A stretch of DNA of 64,000 bases. It comes from Parabacteroides merdae ATCC 43184 (GTDB lineage Bacteria; Bacteroidota; Bacteroidia; Bacteroidales; Tannerellaceae). Shown here piece after piece: positions 17,300 through 26,843 of the stretch. The notes under the pieces are model-generated. The model was not told the DNA's origin, did not search any database, and saw nothing but the letters and a program-made list of their open reading frames with translations. The stretch is from the NCBI RefSeq assembly GCF_025151215.1, contig NZ_CP102286.1:2852001-2916000 (forward strand), in the 5' to 3' direction. Positions within the stretch are counted from its first letter, which is position 1; each line of letters starts with the position of its first letter. The position numbers and the translations under genes are program-made.

Positions 17300-17872
17300 C
17301 TTCAATAAACAATTATTTGTAAAATGGTTTCAATATATTCCCTGCCGAGCCATACGCTCCACATTCGGTGTCCTATACCAGTCGTTCAACGCACAACGAA
17401 CCAGATTACCTCCCTTATCCGTCAAAAAAAGGCAAAAAGGTATCCATTACTCCCATATCATCCACCAAGAATAACACAATATTAGGAAATTCTTGTGCCA
17501 GAAGCAACCGACTCGAAAGAAGTAACCGATCATCAAAAACTCTCCTTCCGGACCATTTTTCCAGATTTCCATTCCGTAAGGAGAAAAGTAACTTTTAGGA
17601 TGTCCGATATGATTCCCAGCTATATTAATATCCATACCGTTCTGCAATGGATTTTCTGTCACATGCCATTTTCCTATATGGCAAGTCTGGTAGCCTGCTT
17701 TTTTCAATACTTCCGGAAGAAGCCGGACACCCGGCTCCAGAGCTGTCCGGTTGGGATATCTCCAAAGCATTAAGCGAGATACGCAACCACTTGGTTCGCC
17801 TCGATATTCTTGCCATACTGATCTGTGTGATCGACAGTTCGTCCGGCCATTAGTTTTTGACATTTTGCGCAA
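17300..17872 (-). pseudogene. Scrambled sulfatase remnant
   Basis: On the minus strand 17872-17530 encodes a mid-sulfatase segment (LLPEVLKKAGYQTCHIGKWH, then SYFSPYG and GPEGEFL). It is followed, out of order, by a sulfatase N-terminus (PNIVLFLVDDMGVMDT, about 17500-17460). After a one-base change in a homopolymer (A7 on the plus strand near 17424-17430) comes DWYRTPNVERMARQGIY (about 17380-17320), ended by stops. The N-terminal pieces should precede the middle piece, so this is either two tandem wrecks or a rearranged one. No catalytic Cys/Ser-x-P-x-R motif survives. Confidence 0.8.
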
Positions 17873-17992
17873 GTCCCGCCAGTTTCCCTATCGGGCACCA
17901 TCTGCGAGGCTCCGTTTTTAACCGAAAAAGGCCTTTGTTGGAACAAATTTATTTTCTTCAACAGATTTAAGGGAAATTCGGTTAGTAAGCAC

Positions 17993-18000
17993 TATCTTTG
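17993..18000 (+). promoter_or_regulatory. -7 box (TATCTTTG) for purL
   Basis: Exact TAnnTTTG match 70 bp before the purL start; the -33 region is poor. A short GGGG...CCCC pairing follows in the leader (about 18014-18040), but I do not recognise a riboswitch. Confidence 0.55.
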
Positions 18001-18070
18001 CACTTTGTAAGCGAGGGGTATCCTTATATTATCCCCCGTATGAACGGAATACCATTAATAAATCGACGAT

Positions 18071-21000
18071 ATGATTCTATTCTTTCAATCTCCAACAAAG
18101 ACGGTGTTAGCTGTGGAGGCTGCACACGCTTTCTCTCCTGAAGATGTAGAAAAATTAGTTTGGGCTTTTAGCGAGGCAAAACCTCTCCAGGCTGAAACAT
18201 TGGAAGGCTGGTATGTTGGTCCACGCCGGGAAATGATTACCCCGTGGAGTACGAATGCCGTGGAAATCACCCAGAACATGGGACTCACCGGTATATCACG
18301 CATCGAGGAATACTTCCCAGTTTCTTCCGGCGAAGCAGAGCATGACCCGATGTTACAGCGTATCTATGACGGTCTGAACCAGGACATCTTCACGATCAGT
18401 AAACAACCGGACCCGATTGTTTATATCGAGGATATCGAAGCCTACAACAAACAGGAAGGACTGGCATTGAGCGATGAAGAAGTAGCCTACCTCAACGAAG
18501 TAAGCCAAAAGCTGGAACGCCGGCTGACCGACAGCGAAGTGTACGGTTTTGCACAGGTGAACTCGGAGCACTGCCGTCACAAAATCTTCGGCGGTACATT
18601 TATTATCGACGGAGAAGAGAAAGAAAGTTCTCTCTTTAACCTGATTAAGAAAACATCGGCGGAGAACCCGAACAAATTGGTTTCCGCCTATAAAGATAAT
18701 GTGGCTTTCAACGAAGGCCCGGTGATCGAACAGTTTGCTCCGGCAAGCGGCGACAAACCGGATTTCTACGAAGTGAAAGAAATCAAATCGGTTATCTCAC
18801 TGAAAGCTGAAACCCACAACTTCCCGACAACAGTCGAACCGTTCAACGGTGCGGCTACCGGATCGGGTGGTGAAATCCGTGACCGTCTGGGCGGCGGAAA
18901 ATCATCCCTGCCGATTGCCGGAACAGCCGTTTACATGACATCTTATCCGCGTACGGAAGGTGCACGCGAATGGGAAAAGATCCTCGATCCACGCCCCTGG
19001 TTGTACCAGACTCCGGAACAAATCCTGATCAAGGCCTCCAACGGTGCATCCGATTTCGGTAACAAGTTCGGACAGCCGCTGATCTGCGGTTCGGTCCTGA
19101 CATTCGAACACGAAGAGAACAAGAAAAAATATGCTTACGACAAAGTGATCATGTTGGCCGGCGGTGTCGGTTATGCTAATATGCGCGACGCGTTAAAGGG
19201 CGATCCCGCACCGGGCGAAAAAGTTGTCCTGTTAGGTGGTGACAACTACCGCATCGGTATGGGCGGAGGCGCTGTCTCTTCCGTAAACACGGGCCAATAT
19301 ACCAGCGGTATTGAGTTGAACGCCGTACAGCGCGCCAACCCGGAAATGCAGAAACGCGTTTCCAACGTGATCCGTGCGATTGCCGAATCGGACAACAACC
19401 CGGTTATCTCCATCCATGACCACGGCGCAGGAGGTCATTTGAACTGTCTCTCCGAATTGGTGGAAGCAACCGGCGGACATATCGACATGAGCCAGTTGCC
19501 TGTCGGTGACCCGACACTTTCCGCAAAAGAAATCGTAGGTAACGAAAGCCAGGAACGTATGGGTTTGCTGATGAAGGAAGAAGATGTTGCCCGTGTACAG
19601 CGCATTGCCGACCGCGAACGTTCTCCGATGTATGTGGTAGGTGAAACGACCAACGACATGAAGTTCGTATTCGAACAGGCCGACGGCGTGAAACCAATCG
19701 ACATCAAACTGGAATATATGTTCGGTAAACCGCCAAGAACGATCATGAAGGATCATACGGTCGAAGAAACATACGCTCCAGTCGTTTATAAAGAATCCGA
19801 ACTGCATCACTATCTGGAAAATGTACTTCAGTTGGAAGCTGTTGCATGTAAAGACTGGCTGACCAACAAGGTGGACCGTTCGGTGACAGGTAAGGTCGCA
19901 CGCCAGCAGTGCCAAGGCGAATTGCAGCTGCCGCTGAGCGACTTGGGTGCTGTAGCACTGGATTACCGTGGAAAAGCGGGTATCGCCACATCTATCGGGC
20001 ATGCTCCGCAGGTAGCGATGATCGACCCGGCTGCCGGTTCTGTCATGGCGATTGCCGAATCATTGACAAATATCGTTTTCGCTCCACTGTCCGACAAGCT
20101 ATCAGGTGTATCTTTGAGTGCCAACTGGATGTGGCCATGCCGTAACGAAGGCGAGGATGCCCGCCTGTACAAAGCGGTCCAGGCTGCTTCGGACTTCGCT
20201 TGCGCACTGGGCATCAATATCCCGACCGGTAAAGACTCTCTGTCCATGACACAGAAATATGGCGACGACAAAGTGATTGCTCCGGGTACGGTGATTATTT
20301 CTGCCGGTGCAGAAGTCAGCGACATTCGCAAGATCGTATCTCCGGTATTGGCCCACGAAAAGAATTCTTACATATATTATATTGACTTCTCGTTCGACAC
20401 GATGAAGTTGGGCGGTTCCGCTCTTGCACAAGTTCTGAACAAATTGGGCAACGAAGTCCCGACGATAAAAGACAGCGAATATTTTGCCGACGCATTCAAC
20501 GCCGTACAAGATGCCATCCAAAAAGGGTTGGTTCTCGCCGGACACGACATTTCTGCCGGTGGTATGATCACGGCATTGCTCGAAATGTGTTTCGCCAACG
20601 TGGAAGGCGGTCTGGAAGTGAACCTCGACAAGTTGTCGGAACAGGACATTGTCAAGATTCTGTTTGCCGAAAACCCGGGTATCCTGGTCCAGGTGAAAGA
20701 CAAGAAAGCATTCGAAAAGTTGATGGAAGATGCAGGAGTAGGTTTTGCCATTATCGCCAAGCCGACTTCCGAACGCCACATTCTGGTTTCCAAAGAAGGC
20801 GTCCAATACCATTTCGGCATCGACTACATGCGCGACGTATGGTACGAATCATCTTATAAACTGGATATCAAGCAGAGTGGTAGCGTATGTGCAGGCAACC
20901 GTTTCGAGAACTACAAGATGCAGCCACTGGAATTCAAGTATCCGAAGAGCTTTACCGGCAAGCTGTCTTCTTACGGCCTGACTGCCGATCGCAAAGGAAA

Positions 21001-21763
21001 GAGCGGAATCCGTGCCGCCGTAATCCGTGAAAAGGGTTGCCAGTGCGAACGTGAAACGTCTTATGCACTGTATCTGGCAGGTTTCGATGTGAAAGATGTT
21101 CACATGACCGATTTGGCTTCCGGACGCGAAACATTGGAAGACGTAAACATGATTGTATTCTGCGGCGGTTTCTCCAACTCCGACGTTTTAGGCTCTGCCA
21201 AAGGATGGGCCGGAGGTTTCTTATTCAACGAGAAAGCCAAGAAGGCGCTGGATAACTTCTATGCACGTCCCGACACCTTGAGTCTGGGTATCTGCAACGG
21301 TTGCCAGCTGATGGCCGAGTTAGGGGTTGTTTATCCGGAACATGAGAAGAAACACAAGATGTTGCACAATGATTCGCACAAGTTCGAATCGAACTTCATC
21401 TCGGTCGAGATCCCGAAAAACCATTCTGTCATGTTCGGTTCTTTAAGCGGTTCCAAATTAGGAATCTGGGTGGCTCACGGCGAAGGCAAGTTCTCTTTCC
21501 CGTATGAAGAAAAAGAATACCATATTGCACTTAAATACAACTATGAAGGCTATCCCGCCAATCCGAACGGTTCGCCTTGGTCGGTTGCCGGTGTCTGCTC
21601 GCACGACGGACGCCATCTGGCAATGATGCCTCACTTGGAACGTGCGATGTTCCCATGGCAATGCGGTTACTATCCTGAAGATCGACGAAACAGTGACGAA
21701 GTCACTCCATGGATCGAAGGTTTCGTGAACGCACGGAAGTGGATAGAAGAGCATAAGAAATAA
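18071..21763 (+). CDS. purL: Phosphoribosylformylglycinamidine synthase, large single-chain form
   Basis: 1230 aa, the size of the fused PurL of Gram-negative bacteria. It makes FGAM from FGAR, glutamine and ATP in purine synthesis. Visible landmarks are NSEHCRHKIFGG and ETHNFPTTVEPFNGAATGSG (ATP/FGAR-binding), two AIRS-like halves with HDHGAGGHLN and GHDISAGGM, and a C-terminal class I glutaminase with GICNGCQ (nucleophile Cys1075) and a terminal His/Glu region. The gene stands alone with its own -7 box and a strong terminator, typical for Bacteroidales. Confidence 0.97.
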   Translation: MILFFQSPTKTVLAVEAAHAFSPEDVEKLVWAFSEAKPLQAETLEGWYVGPRREMITPWSTNAVEITQNMGLTGISRIEEYFPVSSGEAEHDPMLQRIYDGLNQDIFTISKQPDPIVYIEDIEAYNKQEGLALSDEEVAYLNEVSQKLERRLTDSEVYGFAQVNSEHCRHKIFGGTFIIDGEEKESSLFNLIKKTSAENPNKLVSAYKDNVAFNEGPVIEQFAPASGDKPDFYEVKEIKSVISLKAETHNFPTTVEPFNGAATGSGGEIRDRLGGGKSSLPIAGTAVYMTSYPRTEGAREWEKILDPRPWLYQTPEQILIKASNGASDFGNKFGQPLICGSVLTFEHEENKKKYAYDKVIMLAGGVGYANMRDALKGDPAPGEKVVLLGGDNYRIGMGGGAVSSVNTGQYTSGIELNAVQRANPEMQKRVSNVIRAIAESDNNPVISIHDHGAGGHLNCLSELVEATGGHIDMSQLPVGDPTLSAKEIVGNESQERMGLLMKEEDVARVQRIADRERSPMYVVGETTNDMKFVFEQADGVKPIDIKLEYMFGKPPRTIMKDHTVEETYAPVVYKESELHHYLENVLQLEAVACKDWLTNKVDRSVTGKVARQQCQGELQLPLSDLGAVALDYRGKAGIATSIGHAPQVAMIDPAAGSVMAIAESLTNIVFAPLSDKLSGVSLSANWMWPCRNEGEDARLYKAVQAASDFACALGINIPTGKDSLSMTQKYGDDKVIAPGTVIISAGAEVSDIRKIVSPVLAHEKNSYIYYIDFSFDTMKLGGSALAQVLNKLGNEVPTIKDSEYFADAFNAVQDAIQKGLVLAGHDISAGGMITALLEMCFANVEGGLEVNLDKLSEQDIVKILFAENPGILVQVKDKKAFEKLMEDAGVGFAIIAKPTSERHILVSKEGVQYHFGIDYMRDVWYESSYKLDIKQSGSVCAGNRFENYKMQPLEFKYPKSFTGKLSSYGLTADRKGKSGIRAAVIREKGCQCERETSYALYLAGFDVKDVHMTDLASGRETLEDVNMIVFCGGFSNSDVLGSAKGWAGGFLFNEKAKKALDNFYARPDTLSLGICNGCQLMAELGVVYPEHEKKHKMLHNDSHKFESNFISVEIPKNHSVMFGSLSGSKLGIWVAHGEGKFSFPYEEKEYHIALKYNYEGYPANPNGSPWSVAGVCSHDGRHLAMMPHLERAMFPWQCGYYPEDRRNSDEVTPWIEGFVNARKWIEEHKK

Positions 21764-21775
21764 TATTTGGATAGG

Positions 21776-21810
21776 AAGTTGCGTTATAATAATATAGCGC
21801 AACTTTTTTT
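21776..21810 (+). terminator. Terminator after purL
   Basis: Stem AAGTTGCG (21776-21783) with CGCAACTT (21798-21805), extended by TTATA/TATAG pairing in the loop, followed by a seven-base T run. Confidence 0.9.
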
Positions 21811-21854
21811 ATTTATGAAAGGTTTATCTATTACTCATTTAAATATTATCCATT

Positions 21855-22457
21855 ATGAAAAAGATTGCTTTATTATTGTTGATGTTCGTGGCGTTTCAGG
21901 TCAGTGCACAGGATTTCCATTTCTTACCGAAGATCGGATTGAACCTTGCCAATATGACAAATAGTGACGGAAGTATGAAGCCTGGGTTGAACGTCGGGGT
22001 TGCCGCCGAGTTTCCTATCAATCCGCAATTTTCCGTCGAGCCGGGAATCTATTATTCCATGCAAGGAGTGAAAGAATCAGAAGGCGGAATCTCCGGCAAA
22101 ATCAAAAACGATTACATAAACATTCCTATCTATGCAAAAGCCTATCTATACAATGGCTTTTATGCATTTGCGGGACCACAATTCGGTTTCTTAGCCCGTT
22201 CTAAAGCAAGCGCTTCTTATAACGGTACTGACATTTCGGTCAATTCGAAAGATGCATTCAAAACATTTGATTTCGCACTAGGAATCGGCGTCGGCTATCA
22301 ATTCGATTTAGGCTTGCTGGTTTCAATGAACTATAATATAGGATTCACCAATACCTTATCCGATGGCGACATCACATTAAATGGCAACTCCATGAATTGG
22401 GATGGGGAGAAATCCCGCAATGGCGTCCTGCAGATCAACCTCGGTTGGAGATTCTGA
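21855..22457 (+). CDS. Outer-membrane beta-barrel protein (PorT/OmpW-like fold)
   Basis: 200 aa with a signal peptide (MKKIALLLLMFVAFQVSAQ). It shows about eight amphipathic strands (FLPKIGLNLANM, PGLNVGVAAEF, FSVEPGIYYSMQG, VSMNYNIGF) and a terminal aromatic strand (LQINLGWRF), matching the small eight-strand outer-membrane barrel family common in Bacteroidetes. It has its own terminator, so it is a single-gene unit. No specific function can be assigned. Confidence 0.88.
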   Translation: MKKIALLLLMFVAFQVSAQDFHFLPKIGLNLANMTNSDGSMKPGLNVGVAAEFPINPQFSVEPGIYYSMQGVKESEGGISGKIKNDYINIPIYAKAYLYNGFYAFAGPQFGFLARSKASASYNGTDISVNSKDAFKTFDFALGIGVGYQFDLGLLVSMNYNIGFTNTLSDGDITLNGNSMNWDGEKSRNGVLQINLGWRF

Positions 22458-22500
22458 AATATCCGCTTGCCGGTATAAAATCCGACAGGCATCCATTTTG

Positions 22501-22547
22501 AAACGGATAGGCTTCGAAGAACATTCGAATGCTTATCCGTTTTTTTA
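22501..22547 (+). terminator. Terminator after the barrel gene
   Basis: Stem AAACGGATA (22501-22509) with TATCCGTTT (22534-22542) and an inner TTCGAA pairing, then a T7 run. Confidence 0.9.
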
Positions 22548-22582
22548 TGCTGCCCGACATTATAAATCACGGATTCTTATTA

Positions 22583-22612
22583 TTGCGTCTTCCGTATTAA
22601 TCCCTATCTTCG
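22583..22612 (+). promoter_or_regulatory. Promoter of the GH20 gene
   Basis: TTG (22583-22585), a 19-bp spacer, and TATCTTCG (22605-22612), one base off TAnnTTTG. Confidence 0.65.
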
Positions 22613-22643
22613 CGACCTAAACAATAAACAAGTACACTGATTC

Positions 22644-24545
22644 ATGAAAAAGTTGCTATTTATCTTCTTTACAGCAGGTCTTATACAGGGATTTAGCTCT
22701 TGTTCCCACAAAGACACTCCAGATAATGCACTTGCATTGATCCCACAGCCCCAAGAAATGAAAGTCGGGACGGATCATTTCAAACTGACTCGCCGGGCAG
22801 CTATCACACTCGACACATCCAATCCTCAGTTAATAGGGATAGCTCGGTACTTCAACAATAAAGTTGCCCCCGCAACAGGTTTTGAAATTCCGGTTGAAAA
22901 GCACGGCAACATTGAATTTAAGCTGACCGACAATACCGCTTTCGGTGCAGAAGGATATCGCTTGCAGGTAAAACATGGCGATATCATCATCACCGCCCAT
23001 CAACCGGCCGGGATCTTCTACGGGATACAGACTTTATTGCAGATGCTTCCCCCCGAAATAAAAAACAGCCAGAAACAAAAAGGCATCGACTGGACGGTTC
23101 CCTGTACCGACATCACCGACAAACCCCAGTTTGCCTGGCGCGGACTTATGCTTGACGTCAGCCGCCACTGGTTCACTAAAGAGGAAGTAAAGAAATACAT
23201 AGACGAACTGGCAGAATACAAAATGAATGTATTCCACTGGCATTTGACCGACGATCAAGGATGGCGTCTGGAAATAAAATCCCTGCCACGCCTGACAGAG
23301 GTTGGCGCCTGGCGCGCTCCGCGCGTCGGGCAATGGTGGCAACGCGCACCACAGCAACCTGGAGAAGAAACGACCTACGGAGGCTTCTACACACAGGAAG
23401 ATGTGAAGGAAGTATTGGCATACGCTGCAGAACGCTACGTACGCGTCATTCCTGAAATAGACGTGCCGGGACATAGCCTGGCAGCACTCGTCGCCTATCC
23501 TGATCTGGCGTGTATGAAAGCACCATCGGCTGTCGGGGTCGGCAACAAGTTTTACGGCGAAGACGAAAACACACTTTGTGTCGGCAAAGATGCCACTTTC
23601 GAGTTTATGGACAAGGTCTTGACAGAAGTTGCTGCCTTGTTTCCGGATGAATACATCCATATCGGAGGAGACGAATGTTTCAAAGGTTTTTGGCACAAAT
23701 GTCCGCGTTGCCAAGCTCGCATGAAAGCGGAAAACCTGAAGAACGAAAACGAACTACAGAGTTACTTTATCCACCGTATGGAAAGCATCTTGAAAGAAAA
23801 AGGGAAAAAACTGATCGGCTGGGACGAGATTATCGACGGCGGGCTGGCTCCCGATGCTACCGTTATGAGCTGGCGCGGTATGGAGGGCGGAATCAAATCA
23901 GCAAAAGCCGGTCATCATGTGATCATGACACCGACCGAACATTGCTACATCGACCTCTGGCAAGGAGAACCATCTGTCGAACCGGACACCTACTCTATGT
24001 GCCGCCTGAAAGATTCCTACAGTTTCAACCCAGTTCCCGACAGCGTGCCGGCCGAAATGATACTAGGAGGACAAGGCAATCTCTGGGCTGAATCCGTCCC
24101 CACTTTCCGTCATGCCGAATATATGACCTGGCCACGTGGATGGGCACTTGCCGAAGTCCTTTGGACCGGACCTTCCAAGACGGATTGGGACCGGTTCTGG
24201 CCACGTGTCGAACGACATTTCGTTCGTGCGGACCAGGCACAGATCAACTATGCACGCAGCATGTACAATGCCATCGTCACTCCTTACTATACTGAAGATG
24301 GTGTTTTGGAAATCAAACTGGATAGCGAACCGGGCAATCTTGACATCTACTATACATTCGACAATACGGACCCCGACAACTTCACTCCGAAATATGAAGC
24401 TCCGCTCCGAATACCCAAGAACGCGACTTGGTTACGTATTGTCACTTATCGGGACAACAAGCCGATTGGCAAAGTTATAACATTGACAATCAAAGAACTT
24501 GAAAAGCGGGCGGATAACACTCGCCATGTCGTCGGCAACTTGTAA
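22644..24545 (+). CDS. GH20 beta-N-acetylhexosaminidase lipoprotein
   Basis: 633 aa with a lipobox (GFSSCSHK). A GH20b N-terminal domain (about 25-150) precedes the catalytic barrel. The catalytic pair is Asp343-Glu344 in HIGGDECF, and WHLTDDQGWR is the conserved substrate-site motif; substrate-assisted catalysis is expected for this family. The last ~70 residues (YYTFDNTDPDNFTPKYEAPL) form a chitobiase-type C-terminal beta domain. It releases terminal GlcNAc or GalNAc from host glycans or peptidoglycan debris at the cell surface or in the periplasm. The stop codon overlaps the first repeat of the downstream Pho box. Confidence 0.95.
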   Translation: MKKLLFIFFTAGLIQGFSSCSHKDTPDNALALIPQPQEMKVGTDHFKLTRRAAITLDTSNPQLIGIARYFNNKVAPATGFEIPVEKHGNIEFKLTDNTAFGAEGYRLQVKHGDIIITAHQPAGIFYGIQTLLQMLPPEIKNSQKQKGIDWTVPCTDITDKPQFAWRGLMLDVSRHWFTKEEVKKYIDELAEYKMNVFHWHLTDDQGWRLEIKSLPRLTEVGAWRAPRVGQWWQRAPQQPGEETTYGGFYTQEDVKEVLAYAAERYVRVIPEIDVPGHSLAALVAYPDLACMKAPSAVGVGNKFYGEDENTLCVGKDATFEFMDKVLTEVAALFPDEYIHIGGDECFKGFWHKCPRCQARMKAENLKNENELQSYFIHRMESILKEKGKKLIGWDEIIDGGLAPDATVMSWRGMEGGIKSAKAGHHVIMTPTEHCYIDLWQGEPSVEPDTYSMCRLKDSYSFNPVPDSVPAEMILGGQGNLWAESVPTFRHAEYMTWPRGWALAEVLWTGPSKTDWDRFWPRVERHFVRADQAQINYARSMYNAIVTPYYTEDGVLEIKLDSEPGNLDIYYTFDNTDPDNFTPKYEAPLRIPKNATWLRIVTYRDNKPIGKVITLTIKELEKRADNTRHVVGNL

Positions 24546-24597
24546 CATAAATGTAACATATATGTCGTAAATGCGAAACAGTTTTCTCGTTCCTTTG
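24541..24597 (+). promoter_or_regulatory. Pho-type box and promoter of the porin gene
   Basis: Four heptamers at exact 11-bp intervals: TGTAACA (24541), TGTAACA (24552), TGTCGTA (24563), CGAAACA (24574). A weak -7 box TTCCTTTG (24590-24597) begins 16 bp after the start of the last heptamer. There is no good -33 box; the repeats occupy that place. This is the architecture of PhoB-activated promoters and is repeated before pstS. Confidence 0.75.
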
Positions 24598-24629
24598 TAA
24601 ATAAAATCATAGAGTCCAAAAAGTTAGGA

Positions 24630-25925
24630 ATGAAATCAGGAAAGATTATTGCGCTTGGCCTGTTGGCGCTGCTTCCAATTGCGATGAAGGCACAGGAAGC
24701 TCAGGAAATAGAAAAGCTGAATGCTCGTATCGATTCACTTTCGCAGGAGACGACAACCCTGGATAAAATCGTCCGTAAACTCAGCAAATTCAAAGTATCC
24801 GCTTATATCCAAGGACAATTCCAATATGGTCAGGAAGATGCCACCCTGAAAGTCGGTGACAAGAACGAACATGAAGACAAAGGTTTCAACCGTTTCGGCA
24901 TCCGCCGCGGACGGTTGAAATTCGAATATAATGACGGTATCGGAACCGGTGCTGTACAGATCGAAGCCAACGACAAGGGTGTCAGTTTCCGTGACCTTTA
25001 CATCGGTATAAAAGATCCCTGGACAAAACGCTGCCAACTGATGGCGGGTGTTTTCAATCGCCCTTTCGGTCACGAAATCGGCTATTCGACTAGCGGATTA
25101 GAATCTCCCGAACGTGCCACCATCATCCAATACTTTTTCCCCGACGAACGCGATTTAGGCGCCATGCTGACACTCCGGGCTAAAGAGACAAGCCCGATCG
25201 GTTTTCTCCGTCTCGATGCCGGACTGTTCGCCGGTAACAGCATCAACCGGGAAACAGACAGCCGCAAAGACTTCATCGGCCGTTTGGGAGCCGAAAAGAA
25301 AATCGGCAACTGGGGAAAATGGGGAGCAGGCGTCTCCTACTACAACGGCGGAGTTTACAACCCGACGACAACCGCCTACGAACTCCAGGATAAAAAATTC
25401 ATCGCAGTCGACAAAGGAGAAACCGGTACATACATGAAACGTGAGTACATCGGCTTGGACGCTCAGTTCTCATTCAAAAACAGTTGGGGAACGACAAGCT
25501 TGCGCGGTGAAGGACTGTTAGGTACACAACCGGGTATCGCCGGCAGTAGCAAAAGCCCCAACACAGGGACACGCCCGGCCAATGAACCGGAGAACTCCCT
25601 GTTCAAGCGTCCTTTCATCGGCTACTTTTTCTATTTGGTGCACGACATCGGAACCACTCCTTTCTCTGCCGTCTTGAAATACGACGTTTATGATCCCAAC
25701 ACCAAGTTGAAAGGGAATGAGATCGGCGTTGAAAACAGCTTGACCTCCAAGACCGACCTCGCCCAGAGCACACTCGGCATCGGCGCTTTGTACCGTTTCA
25801 ACAAGCATATCCGCGTGCAAGCCTATTACGAGTTCAACTTCAATGAAAAGAGCGATTTCGTAAAGGGATATGAAAAGGACAGGGAAGACGACGTATTCAC
25901 CTTGCGTCTGCAATATAAGTTTTAA
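24630..25925 (+). CDS. OprO/OprP-type phosphate-selective porin
   Basis: 431 aa. A signal peptide (ending AMKAQ) is followed by a short coiled coil (AQEIEKLNARIDSLSQE), the trimerisation segment of this porin class. A 16-strand-type barrel follows (KVSAYIQGQFQYG, RFGIRRGRLKFEYN, GVSFRDLYIGIKDPW) and ends in an aromatic strand (VFTLRLQYKF). It should admit phosphate across the outer membrane. The 11-bp-phased boxes upstream and the pstS gene 81 bp downstream support phosphate control. Confidence 0.92.
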   Translation: MKSGKIIALGLLALLPIAMKAQEAQEIEKLNARIDSLSQETTTLDKIVRKLSKFKVSAYIQGQFQYGQEDATLKVGDKNEHEDKGFNRFGIRRGRLKFEYNDGIGTGAVQIEANDKGVSFRDLYIGIKDPWTKRCQLMAGVFNRPFGHEIGYSTSGLESPERATIIQYFFPDERDLGAMLTLRAKETSPIGFLRLDAGLFAGNSINRETDSRKDFIGRLGAEKKIGNWGKWGAGVSYYNGGVYNPTTTAYELQDKKFIAVDKGETGTYMKREYIGLDAQFSFKNSWGTTSLRGEGLLGTQPGIAGSSKSPNTGTRPANEPENSLFKRPFIGYFFYLVHDIGTTPFSAVLKYDVYDPNTKLKGNEIGVENSLTSKTDLAQSTLGIGALYRFNKHIRVQAYYEFNFNEKSDFVKGYEKDREDDVFTLRLQYKF

Positions 25926-25977
25926 TACAAACGTAACATCTGTTTCACACGCTTGCAACACTCCTGTATTTACTTTG
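25921..25977 (+). promoter_or_regulatory. Pho-type box and promoter of pstS
   Basis: Heptamers at 25921 (TTTAATA), 25932 (CGTAACA), 25943 (TTTCACA) and 25954 (TGCAACA), again with 11-bp steps. The -7 box TTACTTTG (25970-25977) starts 16 bp after the last heptamer start, the same offset as in the porin promoter. The first heptamer overlaps the porin stop codon. Confidence 0.75.
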
Positions 25978-26006
25978 CATACAGAAATTTAATTCAAAAC
26001 AGAGTA

Positions 26007-26825
26007 ATGAGAAAGACAATTGTTATGGCCGCAGTAGCCGCCTGTATGTTTGTATCGAACGTGTTTGCACAGAGAATTAAAGGGAGCGACACTTGCCTTC
26101 CCTTAAGCCAGACGGAAGCAGAAAACTTCATCAACAAAAATAAATCGGCAAAGATAACCGTGACGGGCGGCGGCTCCGGCGTTGGTATCTCAGCCCTGAT
26201 GGAAGGGACAACCGATATCGCCATGTCTTCCCGTAAGATGAAATTCGATGAAAAAGTCAAATTGCAGGAAGCGAAGAAAAGCACCAAAGAAGTGGTGATC
26301 GCTTACGACGCACTGGCAGTAGTCGTACACCCGTCCAATAAAGTGTCCAACCTGACGCGTGAACAGCTGGAAGGCATTTTCACAGGAAAGATCAAGAACT
26401 GGAAAGAAGTGGGCGGTGCCGACATGAAGATCGTAGCCTATTCGCGCGAAACGTCTTCCGGAACATACGAATTCTTTAAGGAAAGTGTCCTGAAGAACAA
26501 GAACTATATGAACGGCATCCTTAGCATGCCCGCAACAGGAGCCATCATTCAGTCTGTCAGCCAGACAAAAGGAGCCATCGGCTATGTCGGTTTGGCTTAC
26601 ATAAACAAAGAAGTAAAACCGATTCATGTCTCTTACGATGCAGGCAAAACATTCACCGAGCCATCCTTCGAGAATGCAAAAAACAAGGCATATCCGATCG
26701 TCCGTCCGTTGTTCTATTACTACGATGTAAAGAATGAAGGCAAAGTGAAACCCTTTATCGATTATATCTTATCGGCTGAAGGACAAGCAACGGTTAAACA
26801 AGTCGGTTATATCCCGGTAAAATAA
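26007..26825 (+). CDS. pstS: Phosphate-binding protein PstS
   Basis: 272 aa from ATG 26007; an upstream in-frame ATG at 25953 lies inside the Pho box and is not the start. The signal peptide is MRKTIVMAAVAACMFVSNVFA. Family motifs include IKGSDTCLPLSQ, TGGGSGVGISALMEG, DIAMSSRKM, and YSRETSSGTYEFFKE, which line the phosphate site of PstS-type proteins. It delivers phosphate to a PstCAB transporter, whose genes are not in this window. A strong terminator follows. Confidence 0.94.
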   Translation: MRKTIVMAAVAACMFVSNVFAQRIKGSDTCLPLSQTEAENFINKNKSAKITVTGGGSGVGISALMEGTTDIAMSSRKMKFDEKVKLQEAKKSTKEVVIAYDALAVVVHPSNKVSNLTREQLEGIFTGKIKNWKEVGGADMKIVAYSRETSSGTYEFFKESVLKNKNYMNGILSMPATGAIIQSVSQTKGAIGYVGLAYINKEVKPIHVSYDAGKTFTEPSFENAKNKAYPIVRPLFYYYDVKNEGKVKPFIDYILSAEGQATVKQVGYIPVK

Positions 26826-26843
26826 GTCAAAAACCATATAGCT

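Noticed and set aside
17770..17961. 63-codon minus-strand ORF with a CAKC motif
   Set aside because: Could look like a redox motif, but it overlaps the sulfatase fossil, has no further family pattern and no promoter.
25953..26006. Upstream in-frame start for pstS
   Set aside because: It falls inside the Pho box and before the -7 box; the signal peptide begins at 26007.
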